Shown piece by piece: positions 26,461 to 34,261 of a DNA stretch of 64,000 bases; within the stretch, counting starts at the first letter, position 1; every line of letters begins with the position of its first letter. The stretch covers positions 1 to 64,000 of the IMG/VR virus record IMGVR_UViG_3300036852_000134. One strand, written 5' to 3'. Both the position numbers and the translations under genes were made by a program. This DNA is from a virus. The notes beneath the pieces were generated by a model. It was not told where the DNA came from, made no database searches, and saw only the letters and a list, made by a program, of their open reading frames with translations.

Positions 26461-29400
26461 AGTTGACGAACACCGTCTCGCCGTCTGCGATTGGCGTGTT
26501 GTTGTCGTAGTCGAGGCAGCCACCCAGCGTCGTGCTCATCGCAAAGGCGTGCTGCATGTTGCCGGCATTGAACGACCTGCCCACGCCGTAGGCCACATTC
26601 GACCCAGCTTGCGCCGTCACGGGAAGCGTAAACTGCAGGATGCCGGCGCCGGTGCCGGCGGTGGTGATGGTGATGGTCACCGTGCCCATGATCATCTTGC
26701 CGATCTGCAGAAAGCGGCCTGCTCCACTGGCCGACGTGAGAGTTCCAGTCTGGGCGCTAATCGTTGGCGTGAACGCGCTCCAGGCTGCAGCGGCGATGCC
26801 TCCATATGGCAGGCCTGTGCAATTGGTGAGCGTACCGCTGGATGGCGTTCCAAGAGCCGGCGTCGTCAGCGTCGGCGAGGTTAACGTCTTGTTGGTCAGC
26901 GTCTGGCCGCCACCTACCGTCACCACCGATGTGGCGTCGGCCCCCGCATTGGTGACGCGCAGATCGCCAGTGCCGACCGTCAGAATGCCGGAGGTGTGCG
27001 TGGCAACCCAGTTGCCGTTGGCAAAGTTGAACGTGCCGCCGGTCGCCAGGTGCAGGTCCGCCCAGCCAAGAGCCGTCGTGCCGAGCGCACTGCCGTCGTT
27101 GGTGACAGGGGACCACGCGCTGTCAGTCAGGACGACGCGAGCCGTACCGGCGGTGCGGAACCGTACCGGCTGGGCTGCCGTCACCGTCCCGATCTCCAGC
27201 ACAGCTGCGGTCGTCTGGAAGAAGTGGGTGCCTCCGAATGATCCTAACTTGGTGATGCTGCCAGACTGCCCCTGTAGCCCCAGGAGATCGGTATCCGATG
27301 CGGTGTTGGCGACATGCAGCTTCGCCTGCGTCAGATCGGTGGAGCCTATTGCGACGGCACCACCACGGGCGTAGATGCCAGCTGACGCCATGACGCTGTT
27401 GGTGCCGGCGAAGTCGAGGCAGCCCGCATTGGCGATCGACGTCGGCGAGGTAACGGCGCCGTTGGCGTTGACATTGACTAGACTTACAGGGCCGTTCACG
27501 TTCGCATCGGTTACGATGCCATGCTGCTGTGACGGTATCCCCTGCACGTCAATGGTTAGGATCTGAGCCGTAGCACCAGACAGAGCCGGCGATGGCGCAG
27601 GGAAGATCACCATCGCCGTATTCGAATTGACCTTCTGAACGTGATAGTAGGCGCCGCCTGCCTTGATCCAGGCCGCGCCCCTGATCTCGGTCGTGAAGGC
27701 CGTGCCGGAGCCGGTGACGGTGTTGCCTGAGGTTGAGATCGTTCCTGTCAGGCTGGTCAGGTTGCCGGTCTCCGAGAACGTCACGGAGCCAGTGGTCTCG
27801 ACTGTAGCCTCGTCGAGATTCAGCGCGACAACCCGCGCCGTAACGTCGCCTGAGCCGGTAGCGTTTACGAGCAACAGGTACTGACCGACTGCAACCTGAT
27901 CCGGGTCGATCAGCGCAATGTTGAAGCGGCTGGAAACAGTCGAGCCAGGGTTGAACGATGCCCCGTCTGTTTTGGTGAAAGTCTGCGTATCGCCCGCATA
28001 TATGTTGCTGATCGATACGCGATCTATGCCGCCCCCAGACGCATCCTCTATCATAGCGACACCGGCCCGGAATGTCGCACCGAGCGAGGTGTCCCAGCCG
28101 TTGTCCGAGTAGACGCCGCCGTTGACCTGGACCTGCGTTCCGGCCTCTATGATGAACCCGTCGAAGCCGTTGAATCGCGCCTGGCAATTATTGAGGATGA
28201 CGTTCTCGACGCGAGGCCGCGGCTGGCCAGGGAACCAGGCGGAATTGGTCTGGAACTCGCGCGTCTGGAACCCGTAAAAGCGGTTGGCGTTGGCAATGAC
28301 GTTGTCGAACTGAATGTTCGGGCTGGCGGTCAAGGCGCCGATCTCGCAGGCGACAACGGAGCCGTTGGATACCAGCACCTGCTTGGAGGGCGCGTTCGCC
28401 CGCGTGTCGAACTCGACGGCGTCGCCGTCGTTCTGGAACACGCCAGCAGAGATTAATCCAAGGCCGTAACCGTCGCTCGACGCGTGCGTCTTGAAGTCGC
28501 CGTTTATCGTGAACCCATCGAGCGTGCAATCAAGGGCGGTCGAGAACTCAATCCCCCAGAACACGTTCTGGAAGTGGAAGTCGGAGAACGAGGTGTTCTC
28601 TGCATTCGAGATTTGCGCGCCGTAGTTGCGCGTCTCGCTGCCGTCGTAGCCATCGAGGAACAGGCCGCTGATCTTGCAGTGGAACACACGCTCTATAGCG
28701 AAGGCGATCGGCCATGGATCAGTGCCCAACGCATCCGGCGTATACCCATCCACCCTAATATTGTCTATCGTGCAGCGTTCGAGCTGGCGGAATTCGAACG
28801 CATGCTGGTACATCGCCGTACCGTTGTTCGAGATGCTTTCGGCAAAGATGTCGCGGCACGTAGAGTTGTTCGTGAACTGGAATAGTACCGCCTTGCCACT
28901 GCTGGTGATGTGCAGGTCGCTGACATGATGGCCATCTCCGCTGGCCACCCACACCGCCCAGTTCACATGATTGCGGAACTTGACATCGCGCACCGTGATG
29001 CTGTCGGCAGTCTCAATGTAGATGCCGGGCCATTGGAAGTTGACGTTCGTGTAGGACGCGGCAAGCGAACTGCGGTTTCCATCAACGATGCCGCCTTCGA
29101 ATGTTGAGCCTTCCGACCCAGTCGTGAACGAGAGCAGCTTGGAATGTGCGCCGTCGGTTGCTGTGCGTCTCTTAATCACCGCCTCCGGGTGCATGATGAT
29201 ATGCACCGGGGTGGAGATCGTGATCGGGTCAATGAGATAGGTTCCCTCCGGCACGAACACGATGCCACCGGCATTGAAGGCGGTGGACAGAGCGGAGGTA
29301 TCGTTAGTAACGCCGTCTCCAGCCGCGCCACCCAACGTGTTGGCCTGTAGAAACGGCAGATCACTGAGTTGCAGCTTGCGCGAATTACTCCCGACGACGC

Positions 29401-29464
29401 CGTAGATATAGTCGGAGAGGCTCGGCGTGCTGGATGTGAGGTTTGATAGCGTCTTGTCGGCCAT
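26441..29464 (-). CDS. Tailspike / tail fibre with beta-helix domain
   Basis: A 1007-residue protein. The N-terminus (about residues 1-50) is a head-binding or tail-attachment segment. Residues about 45-75 carry the pectate-lyase-like start GGAAGDGVTNDTSALSTAFN, and residues to about 480 form a right-handed beta-helix. A Thr/Ser/Gly-rich region with GTPSSGTLTNCTGLP and a small C-terminal domain follow. Such proteins bind and often cut capsular or O-antigen polysaccharide. It has no DTG tripeptide, so the DTG load is not a general trait of fibre genes here. Confidence 0.85.
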   Translation of the reverse strand: MADKTLSNLTSSTPSLSDYIYGVVGSNSRKLQLSDLPFLQANTLGGAAGDGVTNDTSALSTAFNAGGIVFVPEGTYLIDPITISTPVHIIMHPEAVIKRRTATDGAHSKLLSFTTGSEGSTFEGGIVDGNRSSLAASYTNVNFQWPGIYIETADSITVRDVKFRNHVNWAVWVASGDGHHVSDLHITSSGKAVLFQFTNNSTCRDIFAESISNNGTAMYQHAFEFRQLERCTIDNIRVDGYTPDALGTDPWPIAFAIERVFHCKISGLFLDGYDGSETRNYGAQISNAENTSFSDFHFQNVFWGIEFSTALDCTLDGFTINGDFKTHASSDGYGLGLISAGVFQNDGDAVEFDTRANAPSKQVLVSNGSVVACEIGALTASPNIQFDNVIANANRFYGFQTREFQTNSAWFPGQPRPRVENVILNNCQARFNGFDGFIIEAGTQVQVNGGVYSDNGWDTSLGATFRAGVAMIEDASGGGIDRVSISNIYAGDTQTFTKTDGASFNPGSTVSSRFNIALIDPDQVAVGQYLLLVNATGSGDVTARVVALNLDEATVETTGSVTFSETGNLTSLTGTISTSGNTVTGSGTAFTTEIRGAAWIKAGGAYYHVQKVNSNTAMVIFPAPSPALSGATAQILTIDVQGIPSQQHGIVTDANVNGPVSLVNVNANGAVTSPTSIANAGCLDFAGTNSVMASAGIYARGGAVAIGSTDLTQAKLHVANTASDTDLLGLQGQSGSITKLGSFGGTHFFQTTAAVLEIGTVTAAQPVRFRTAGTARVVLTDSAWSPVTNDGSALGTTALGWADLHLATGGTFNFANGNWVATHTSGILTVGTGDLRVTNAGADATSVVTVGGGQTLTNKTLTSPTLTTPALGTPSSGTLTNCTGLPYGGIAAAAWSAFTPTISAQTGTLTSASGAGRFLQIGKMIMGTVTITITTAGTGAGILQFTLPVTAQAGSNVAYGVGRSFNAGNMQHAFAMSTTLGGCLDYDNNTPIADGETVFVNFMYEAA

Positions 29465-29769
29465 CAGAACGTCACTCTCTTGGTGATGATCGTTGCATCT
29501 GTCAGCGACACTTCATCGCCTTCGAGCAGCAGGTGTCCGTCTTCATCGCCCTCAAGCAGGAGCGCATCGGCGCCTCCGGTCTGCATGTCGCCTTCGAGCA
29601 GTAGAAATGAGATTCCAGATATGCCTGTCGTCTCAGCGATACGCTTGGTTTGTCCGCCAGCTGGCGTTCCCTGCACGCGCGCGGTCTGTCCACCGGATGC
29701 TGCACCTGATACCCGCTTGGTGGTGGTCGTGGCCACGTCAGCTCTTGATCCAGATGTAAAGTCTTCCAC
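29464..29769 (-). CDS. Small protein with LLLEGD repeats
   Basis: A 101-residue protein whose last 50 residues carry three spaced copies of LLLEGD (FLLLEGDM, ALLLEGDE, HLLLEGDE). The N-terminus has two copies of a GGQT-type segment (SGGQTARV and AGGQTKRI). Short LLLE-type repeats recur in phage tail-associated proteins. It shares its end with the tailspike start and overlaps the upstream DTG gene by 32 nt. The role is probably structural, inferred. Confidence 0.62.
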   Translation of the reverse strand: MEDFTSGSRADVATTTTKRVSGAASGGQTARVQGTPAGGQTKRIAETTGISGISFLLLEGDMQTGGADALLLEGDEDGHLLLEGDEVSLTDATIITKRVTF

Positions 29770-30130
29770 CGGTGAGCACGACGCCGGTATCGGCTGGCGC
29801 CACCCTGATCTTCAGGCGATCGCCAGCGAGAACCACGGGCACATAGCCCGTATCCGAAGCGTTCCCCGCGCCAGTAACGAAGCTCACGGCCTGCCGCGTT
29901 GCGCGCACGAACTGCGTGGCTAAGTTTGCCGCCGCTGCGTCATAGATCAGCCAGCCCACCCCCGTATCGAGCGTGTCAGGCAGCACGGAGACCTGGAGCG
30001 TGGCAACCTGGCCGGTGTCGGTGGAATGCCACCAGCGCAGCTGCTGGATTTCGCCCATCATATGCGGGCCAGTATCCTGGAAGGTGACACCTCCAGAGAC
30101 GTTCACGTCGAAACGCTGACGGGTGATCAT
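29738..30130 (-). CDS. Virion-like protein with five DTG tripeptides
   Basis: A 130-residue beta-rich protein (FDVNVSGGVTF, LQVSVLPDTL, LKIRVAPAD, GRLYIWI). DTG occurs at residues 19, 38, 55, 93 and 114, or five in 130 residues, the highest density in the window. Position just before LLLEGD and tailspike genes suggests a tail-associated protein. No family assignment is certain. Confidence 0.62.
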   Translation of the reverse strand: MITRQRFDVNVSGGVTFQDTGPHMMGEIQQLRWWHSTDTGQVATLQVSVLPDTLDTGVGWLIYDAAAANLATQFVRATRQAVSFVTGAGNASDTGYVPVVLAGDRLKIRVAPADTGVVLTGGRLYIWIKS

Positions 30131-30131
30131 G

Positions 30132-30224
30132 TCATTTCTTCTTGGGCTTGGGCTTCGGGGTTGACTTCACAGCCTTCACAGGCTTCTTACTGGCGTAGTG
30201 GGTGACGGGTGCGGATTCAGCCAT
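30132..30224 (-). CDS. 30-residue Lys/Pro-rich peptide
   Basis: A short frame (MAESAPVTHYASKKP...) ending in a Lys-Pro repeat tail of KPKPKKK type. It lies between two convincing genes and shares their strand. Such tails bind nucleic acid or membranes non-specifically. Short, so only moderate support. Confidence 0.45.
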   Translation of the reverse strand: MAESAPVTHYASKKPVKAVKSTPKPKPKKK

Positions 30225-30235
30225 TGATCTCTTTC

Positions 30236-30409
30236 CTACTGTCTCGCGATCTTTTCAATGTGCGACGCAGGGTGCAGGCGCAGGAGCGCACAGGACCCGT
30301 CGTCACGCTGGACGCCGAACTGTCGGGCTTGCTCGCGGTCTTCCACGGGGTCGCCAGATTCATCGAACATGGCGATCACGGTGACGATCTCACCGGAGGC
30401 GAGCTCAAT
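30236..30409 (-). CDS. Small protein with apparent ATT start
   Basis: A 57-residue frame (IELASGEIVTVIAMFDESG) with protein-like composition and GC-rich third positions. There is no ATG at its head. The upstream gene's stop reads TAATT, where neighbours use TAATG/TGATG-type overlaps, so an ATT start (or a weaker GTG/ATG about 10-14 codons in) is the likely reading. Function unknown. Confidence 0.5.
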   Translation of the reverse strand: MELASGEIVTVIAMFDESGDPVEDREQARQFGVQRDDGSCALLRLHPASHIEKIARQ

Positions 30410-31083
30410 TAGGAAGGGTGCCAGTCTGGTCTTTCTTTCGGGTCAGCGTAGGTGCCGTTGAGCGGGGTGGGTTGGTGAACTGATGGGGAATCCCCATTGC
30501 TTTCACCATTGCGCCGGAACAGATGCTGGTTGCCTTCCGCCCGCGCCTCGTAGTGCAGGCTCTCGAAGTCCGGCCGCTCAGTCATGACATCCCAGAAGGC
30601 TGGATCGGACCAGAGGATGCGGTTACTTGGGAACGCGCCGATGTGGCCGTTCTCAAGTCGGCAGAGGTGCAAGGTCTTGGACTGCGAGCTATCCTCGGAG
30701 AGCCCTGAACCTATGAACGCGATCGACCGGATGTACTGACCTTTTACCCGATCGGGTAAGATCTCGACCGCGCCGAGTTTCAGGAAGTCGAACTCATCAA
30801 CCGAGAACTGGTCAGATTGGCAATCCCAGGGCTGTAGGTAGGTCATGTCGTCCGGCATCGGACAAGGCTTGTCCACCAGGGCCTGGATCGGCACGTGCCA
30901 GAGGGCACCGCCGAGCGGGTCGAGGCAACTCACATAGAACCAGAGGCTGTTCCCCGGCTTGCAGGTGACGGCATGAGCGATGACTTGGACGAACTCGCCC
31001 TGGTAGCGCCGGCAGTCGGTCATGAACTCGCGCCTTAGGAGGCAGCGGAAGTACGGCTTGATGCTGCCGAAGATGTAGGACAT
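30409..31083 (-). CDS. Hypothetical protein heading the tailspike operon
   Basis: A 224-residue protein with Cys/Trp-containing N-terminal beta region (GNSLWFYVSCLDPLGGALWHV) and a disordered, polar C-terminus from about residue 180. AAGGGACA precedes the ATG. It is the first gene of a leftward operon leading to the tailspike. Not recognised. Confidence 0.68.
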   Translation of the reverse strand: MSYIFGSIKPYFRCLLRREFMTDCRRYQGEFVQVIAHAVTCKPGNSLWFYVSCLDPLGGALWHVPIQALVDKPCPMPDDMTYLQPWDCQSDQFSVDEFDFLKLGAVEILPDRVKGQYIRSIAFIGSGLSEDSSQSKTLHLCRLENGHIGAFPSNRILWSDPAFWDVMTERPDFESLHYEARAEGNQHLFRRNGESNGDSPSVHQPTPLNGTYADPKERPDWHPS

Positions 31084-31161
31084 TGTCCCTTTTCTGACAG
31101 TCAGTAACGATATTGTTACTTCCCGCGATCACTTTGTGACTTGATCCGACGTAGAACCGCC

Positions 31162-31189
31162 TTGCAGCGGCAGCCAGCCGTGCTATTAT
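31162..31189 (+). promoter_or_regulatory. Sigma-70-like promoter
   Basis: TTGCAG at 31162-31167 and TATTAT at 31184-31189 are separated by 16 bp. It would drive the structured leader and the membrane gene at 31414. Confidence 0.55.
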
Positions 31190-31199
31190 GTCCAATACG

Positions 31200-31385
31200 G
31201 ACGGTCTCTCAGACCATCCGCCTCCCCCAAAAATCTGACACGAAGCGCGAAGGGCACCAGCCCGACACGGTACGCGCGGAGCCGCAAGGCCTGTGATCGA
31301 GGTGAGAAGGGGGAGACCGGCGGAAACGGAACGACATCCGCCGGATGTTGCCGGAGGAGCGAGAGCCAACTCGCTCAACTCCGGC
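31200..31385 (+). ncRNA. Strongly folded 5' leader or small RNA
   Basis: Successive stems are visible in about 190 nt: GGTCT/AGACC near 31206, GGGC/GCCC near 31253, an 8-bp perfect stem CCGGCGGA (31317-31324) with TCCGCCGG (31337-31344), and a 14-bp stem at 31350-31385 (GCCGGAG+GAGCGAG with CTCGCTC+CTCCGGC, one 2-nt bulge). The last stem ends about 15 nt before the ribosome site of the next gene and lacks a U-tract, so it looks regulatory or a small RNA rather than a plain terminator. Confidence 0.5.
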
Positions 31386-31413
31386 TAGCTCTAACGCAAC
31401 TTGGAGATGCGTT

Positions 31414-32160
31414 ATGGCCTACTTCTTCTACCTCTTTCGCCGTCTCGTTGCAATCGCCCTTGGGCTGGCACTGACCGGTTACTCGGCTTGGTGCAGCTGG
31501 ACGCATCAGGGAGACCTGATCGGCCCGCTTGCAGCGATCTCGGCAGCCGCGCTGCTCGCGTTCTGCGAGTATGCGTGGCGCGACCGTCGCTACGTTCACT
31601 TCGGGCTGCTTGGGCTGCTCGGACTGGCGGCGGCAGCAATCTCCGGCTCGATCGTGCTTGAGCGGGTTTCCCACACGCAGGAAGCCAGTTCGCAAAAGGC
31701 GCGGTCGGCCAATCTGCCTCGGACCGAAGCCCAAAAGGCTCTCACTGAGGCGTCAGCCGAGCTCAAGGCGGCGCAAGCCGAGACGAGCAAAGCATGCAGC
31801 TCCGGGCGTGGCCCTGTGTGTAAGGGTCTGGAGCAGCGGGAGGACGCGGCGCGGAAGCGCGTCGAAGATGCCCGCTCCAAGCTGGTTGGACTTGGTGCAG
31901 AAACCGCCGTAGACCCAGCGGCTGGCGTCCTGGGTGCACACGCTGAAACGCTCCGACTGGCTACGCTGCTAGGCCTGCCTCTCTGGCTTGAATTGGCAGC
32001 TCCCGCCGTCCTCGCTTACGGATTCGCGCCGGCTCCCCGCAAGGTGGAGACGCCGAGGAAGAAGAGAAGGCGGCGTAAGGTGAAGCGGACCAAACCCGCA
32101 CCGCCATCTAAGGCGAAGCGCCCGCACGGCGCCCAGTTGAGGGTGGTGTCTTCTCGCTAA
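31414..32160 (+). CDS. Multi-pass membrane protein with coiled coil
   Basis: From the ATG at 31414 (GGAG nine bases upstream) it has 248 residues. There are three membrane helices in the first 80 residues, a charged coiled-coil region (ALTEASAELKAAQAE, about residues 110-165), one more hydrophobic helix (LGLPLWLELAAPAVLAYGF) and a very basic tail (RKKRRRRKVKR). This architecture matches the protein at 44356-45462, which ends instead in a winged-helix domain. Function unknown; the basic tail could contact nucleic acid. Confidence 0.7.
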   Translation: MAYFFYLFRRLVAIALGLALTGYSAWCSWTHQGDLIGPLAAISAAALLAFCEYAWRDRRYVHFGLLGLLGLAAAAISGSIVLERVSHTQEASSQKARSANLPRTEAQKALTEASAELKAAQAETSKACSSGRGPVCKGLEQREDAARKRVEDARSKLVGLGAETAVDPAAGVLGAHAETLRLATLLGLPLWLELAAPAVLAYGFAPAPRKVETPRKKRRRRKVKRTKPAPPSKAKRPHGAQLRVVSSR

Positions 32161-32164
32161 CCCA

Positions 32165-32189
32165 AGCCCCGCTTCGGCGGGGCTTTTTT
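32165..32189 (+). terminator. Rho-independent terminator
   Basis: AGCCCCGC (32165-32172), loop TTCG, GCGGGGCT (32177-32184) and a run of six T. It ends the plus-strand membrane gene and lies at the tail of the convergent minus-strand gene. Confidence 0.92.
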
Positions 32190-32457
32190 ATTTGTGCCGC
32201 CGCTTGATCGTAGGCTCTCGGCAGAGCCGCCTGATCGTCTCCATCAGGCTTGTATACACTCCACCATTTCGCAGAAGATGGAGGCGAAATTCAGCAACCG
32301 ACTGGAAGTGGTCACGCCACAGTTTCGGAGGCTGCTCTTGCCTTCCTTTCTCAAGATCTTCGAGCTGTTGCTGCACATACCGATTGCGGAGTACGTATGC
32401 TGCATCGGCAGTGCGTAAGATCTCTGGAATTGATATCCGCTTAGGGATGATGCTCAC
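32188..32457 (-). CDS. Hypothetical basic protein
   Basis: An 89-residue helical, basic protein (ISIPEILRTADAAYVLRNRYVQQQLEDLEK; segment shown in two parts of one helix pair). It ends RREPTIKRRHK-like. It is less GC-rich than its neighbours, which hints at a different origin. No family recognised. Confidence 0.6.
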   Translation of the reverse strand: MSIIPKRISIPEILRTADAAYVLRNRYVQQQLEDLEKGRQEQPPKLWRDHFQSVAEFRLHLLRNGGVYTSLMETIRRLCREPTIKRRHK

Positions 32458-32545
32458 AGCACCGAAACCGTTCCTGGGCTGACACTGCCTTATTGCAACC
32501 TAAGTGCGACCACAATTAATGCCACGTTCTACTTGTTCTGCTTGG

Positions 32546-32701
32546 TCATCCGCCAGTCTGCCGCAATGTTTGCACGACCCAACCGCCGACGATGACGATC
32601 GCTGCAATCATTGCAAGCACCCGGTCAAACCAGCGCGGCCGTTTCGGACAGCTCGCGGCCACATGCTTGTCTGAGAGACAAAGTGTGCAGAGCATCGTCA
32701 T
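32546..32701 (-). CDS. Small membrane protein with Cys motif
   Basis: A 51-residue frame with an excellent ribosome site (AGGAGCA before ATG), coupled by ATGA to the gene upstream. The N-terminus has CTLC plus a later His and Cys, and a membrane helix VLAMIAAIVIVGGWVVQTL follows. Function unknown. Confidence 0.6.
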   Translation of the reverse strand: MTMLCTLCLSDKHVAASCPKRPRWFDRVLAMIAAIVIVGGWVVQTLRQTGG

Positions 32702-32859
32702 TGCTCCTGGGGCTTTCCGCGTTCCTCCATTGGCCGTACCGCCTCTTTGCTCGTGATCGAGACTGGGTGTGTGCGGTCGTGGGCGATTGGGAGGAAAGCG
32801 AGAAGGGGAGCGGGGAGCCTAGCCTTTCGGCACCAGGACAGCACGTCTAGCTTAGCCAT
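32698..32859 (-). CDS. Small hypothetical protein
   Basis: A 53-residue frame from ATG 32859 (MAKLDVLSWCRKARLPAPLL), with a polar C-terminus. ATGA coupling with the next gene supports it. A longer frame upstream runs into the hairpin-dense region and is less likely. Confidence 0.45.
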   Translation of the reverse strand: MAKLDVLSWCRKARLPAPLLAFLPIAHDRTHPVSITSKEAVRPMEERGKPQEQ

Positions 32860-32949
32860 CCTGGCATTGGCCCCCGCATAACCCCAAGCAGAGGCCTTAC
32901 GGCGGGTCCGCTGGGGAAAAGAGGCCGACCCCAACGAGGGGGCCGGGGA

Positions 32950-33155
32950 CCTACGGCATGCCGTAGGCGGGGATAGGCTGAGCGGGCCGTGACCCGCTCA
33001 GTTGCTGCGGAAGACGGAACTGCCGCAGCGGGGAGGATTGCTCAAGGACCTAGGCAAAGCGCTCATTGAGCCAAGCCTTGAGGGGTAGGTAGGGTGAACG
33101 ACCTCGCGGCGCCGCGCAGATCACCCACCGTAGTCTGGCGCACGTCTACGCCAGA
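32950..33155. ncRNA. Six consecutive hairpins in a gene-free stretch
   Basis: Perfect inverted repeats follow one another: an 18-bp palindrome CCTACGGCATGCCGTAGG at 32950-32967; CTGAGCGGG/CCCGCTCAG at 32978-33001; GCTGCGG/CCGCAGC at 33004-33029; CTCAAGG/CCTTGAG at 33041-33082; GGGTGA/TCACCC at 33092-33126 enclosing the 12-bp palindrome at 33105-33116; and TCTGGCG/CGCCAGA at 33134-33155. No convincing gene covers it. The promoter at 33489-33517 could transcribe it leftward. A structured RNA is the simplest reading. Confidence 0.55.
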
Positions 33156-33169
33156 ATTCCAATATACCT

Positions 33170-33355
33170 CTATTGAAGCCGCGAGAAAATCTCGAAAGCC
33201 TTGGCGTCCACCGCCTTGACCCAGCGCTCGTATGCTTTGCGATCGTCGGGGACGCGGACCAGATCCGGGAGGAGCTCGCAAAGGGCGAGCCTCAGAGCCT
33301 GCTCCTGGCGCTGTTCGTCGGCCAGGATGATCTGATCTTCAAGCTCTTCGTGCAT
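33170..33355 (-). CDS. Small acidic protein
   Basis: A 61-residue, all-helical, acidic protein (MHEELEDQIILADEQRQEQA). It is the first gene downstream of the promoter at 33489-33517 and precedes the hairpin region. Not recognised; small early regulators often look like this. Confidence 0.6.
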   Translation of the reverse strand: MHEELEDQIILADEQRQEQALRLALCELLPDLVRVPDDRKAYERWVKAVDAKAFEIFSRLQ

Positions 33356-33488
33356 GAAAAGAAGGGCCGTGCCCTACCTCTTTTGCGGCTGCAGAGAACG
33401 GCCCGGAATTGAAGGAGGGTGCCCCGAAATGCAAAGCGCCGCCAGCGAGTTGCTGAGCGGCGCGGACAAATCGGGATCGTGGGAAAAA

Positions 33489-33517
33489 CATATACCCAGT
33501 TCGCGCGGCATAGTCAA
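33489..33517 (-). promoter_or_regulatory. Strong sigma-70 promoter, leftward
   Basis: On the minus strand TTGACT (33517-33512) and TATATG (33494-33489) have a 17-bp spacer. Just upstream, GTTTGTC and GACAAAAC (33541-33560) form a near-perfect inverted repeat that could be an operator. This is the best promoter-like sequence in the window. Confidence 0.7.
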
Positions 33518-33563
33518 CGCCAGAAGTCAAGTGCAATTGCGTTTGTCTCCGCGACAAAACGCC

Positions 33564-34220
33564 TCAGTCGTCGCCGAGCCTGAAGAACAATCGCAGGCGC
33601 CGCGCAACTTGCACAATCTCCTGCGTGCCGGCAGCAGACGCCGCGCTTGTTTCCGACCGATACGTGCTCAGGAACGCCCCGATCTTGTTCATGCTCCAGG
33701 CTTGATCGTCCCCCAGCAGGACGGGCTCCAGCGCCTGCCTGGCAGCTTCATCGCAAACCCACCGGCCGGATCGATCCTTTACACCGAAGGCGGCCATACG
33801 GGCTGCGTCGAAAATCCTTCTTGCCTGCAGCCGCTCGTCCGATGTGATGGACTTGCCCCAACTGGGCGCGGATCCGCCGCCATCGCCGTAGCGACCGACG
33901 CCAATGCTTGGCCCATCAGCCACGAAAGAGACCACCGCATAATACTGGATCGCGGTGCGCATGTTCGGCGTGATTCGGGGCGGCTCGGGATCCTTGCCCT
34001 TCCGCTCCTTCGACTTCGCGAGTTCCTCGATGCGAGGAACGATGGCGTGCGGCGATGCGAGGTGTGCCGCCATGCGAGACAACTCAACGCTGATCTTGCG
34101 GATCCGCTCTGGCGTCGGCGGCATCGCCGGATCCCCACGCCAGTTGAAGGGCTGGTCGGCGCCGCCGAGTTCGCGCTTGACGATCTTGTTGAGTGTGACT
34201 TCCCCTGCATCTCTCGTCAT
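33564..34220 (-). CDS. Hypothetical protein, end of the replication operon
   Basis: A 218-residue protein with a basic N-terminus (LNKIVKRELGGADQPFNWRG), a helical middle with SVELSRMAAHLA and SKERKGKD, and a C-terminal helix pair. It lies just before the promoter region, where lambdoid phages keep late regulators, but I cannot link it to a known antiterminator family. Confidence 0.62.
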   Translation of the reverse strand: MTRDAGEVTLNKIVKRELGGADQPFNWRGDPAMPPTPERIRKISVELSRMAAHLASPHAIVPRIEELAKSKERKGKDPEPPRITPNMRTAIQYYAVVSFVADGPSIGVGRYGDGGGSAPSWGKSITSDERLQARRIFDAARMAAFGVKDRSGRWVCDEAARQALEPVLLGDDQAWSMNKIGAFLSTYRSETSAASAAGTQEIVQVARRLRLFFRLGDD

Positions 34221-34261
34221 TCAGTCGAACCTCGCGATAGCCAAGTTTCGGCACGCGCACA

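Larger units (their letters stand above)
31084..31413. promoter_or_regulatory. Divergent intergenic region: inverted repeat, promoter, folded leader
   Basis: About 330 bp without a gene. It holds an inverted repeat AGTAAC-GATATT-GTTACT at 31103-31120, a plus-strand promoter at 31162-31189, and a plus-strand leader with a series of stems. I see no open reading frame of note in it apart from an upstream in-frame ATG at 31345 inside the leader stem. Confidence 0.6.
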
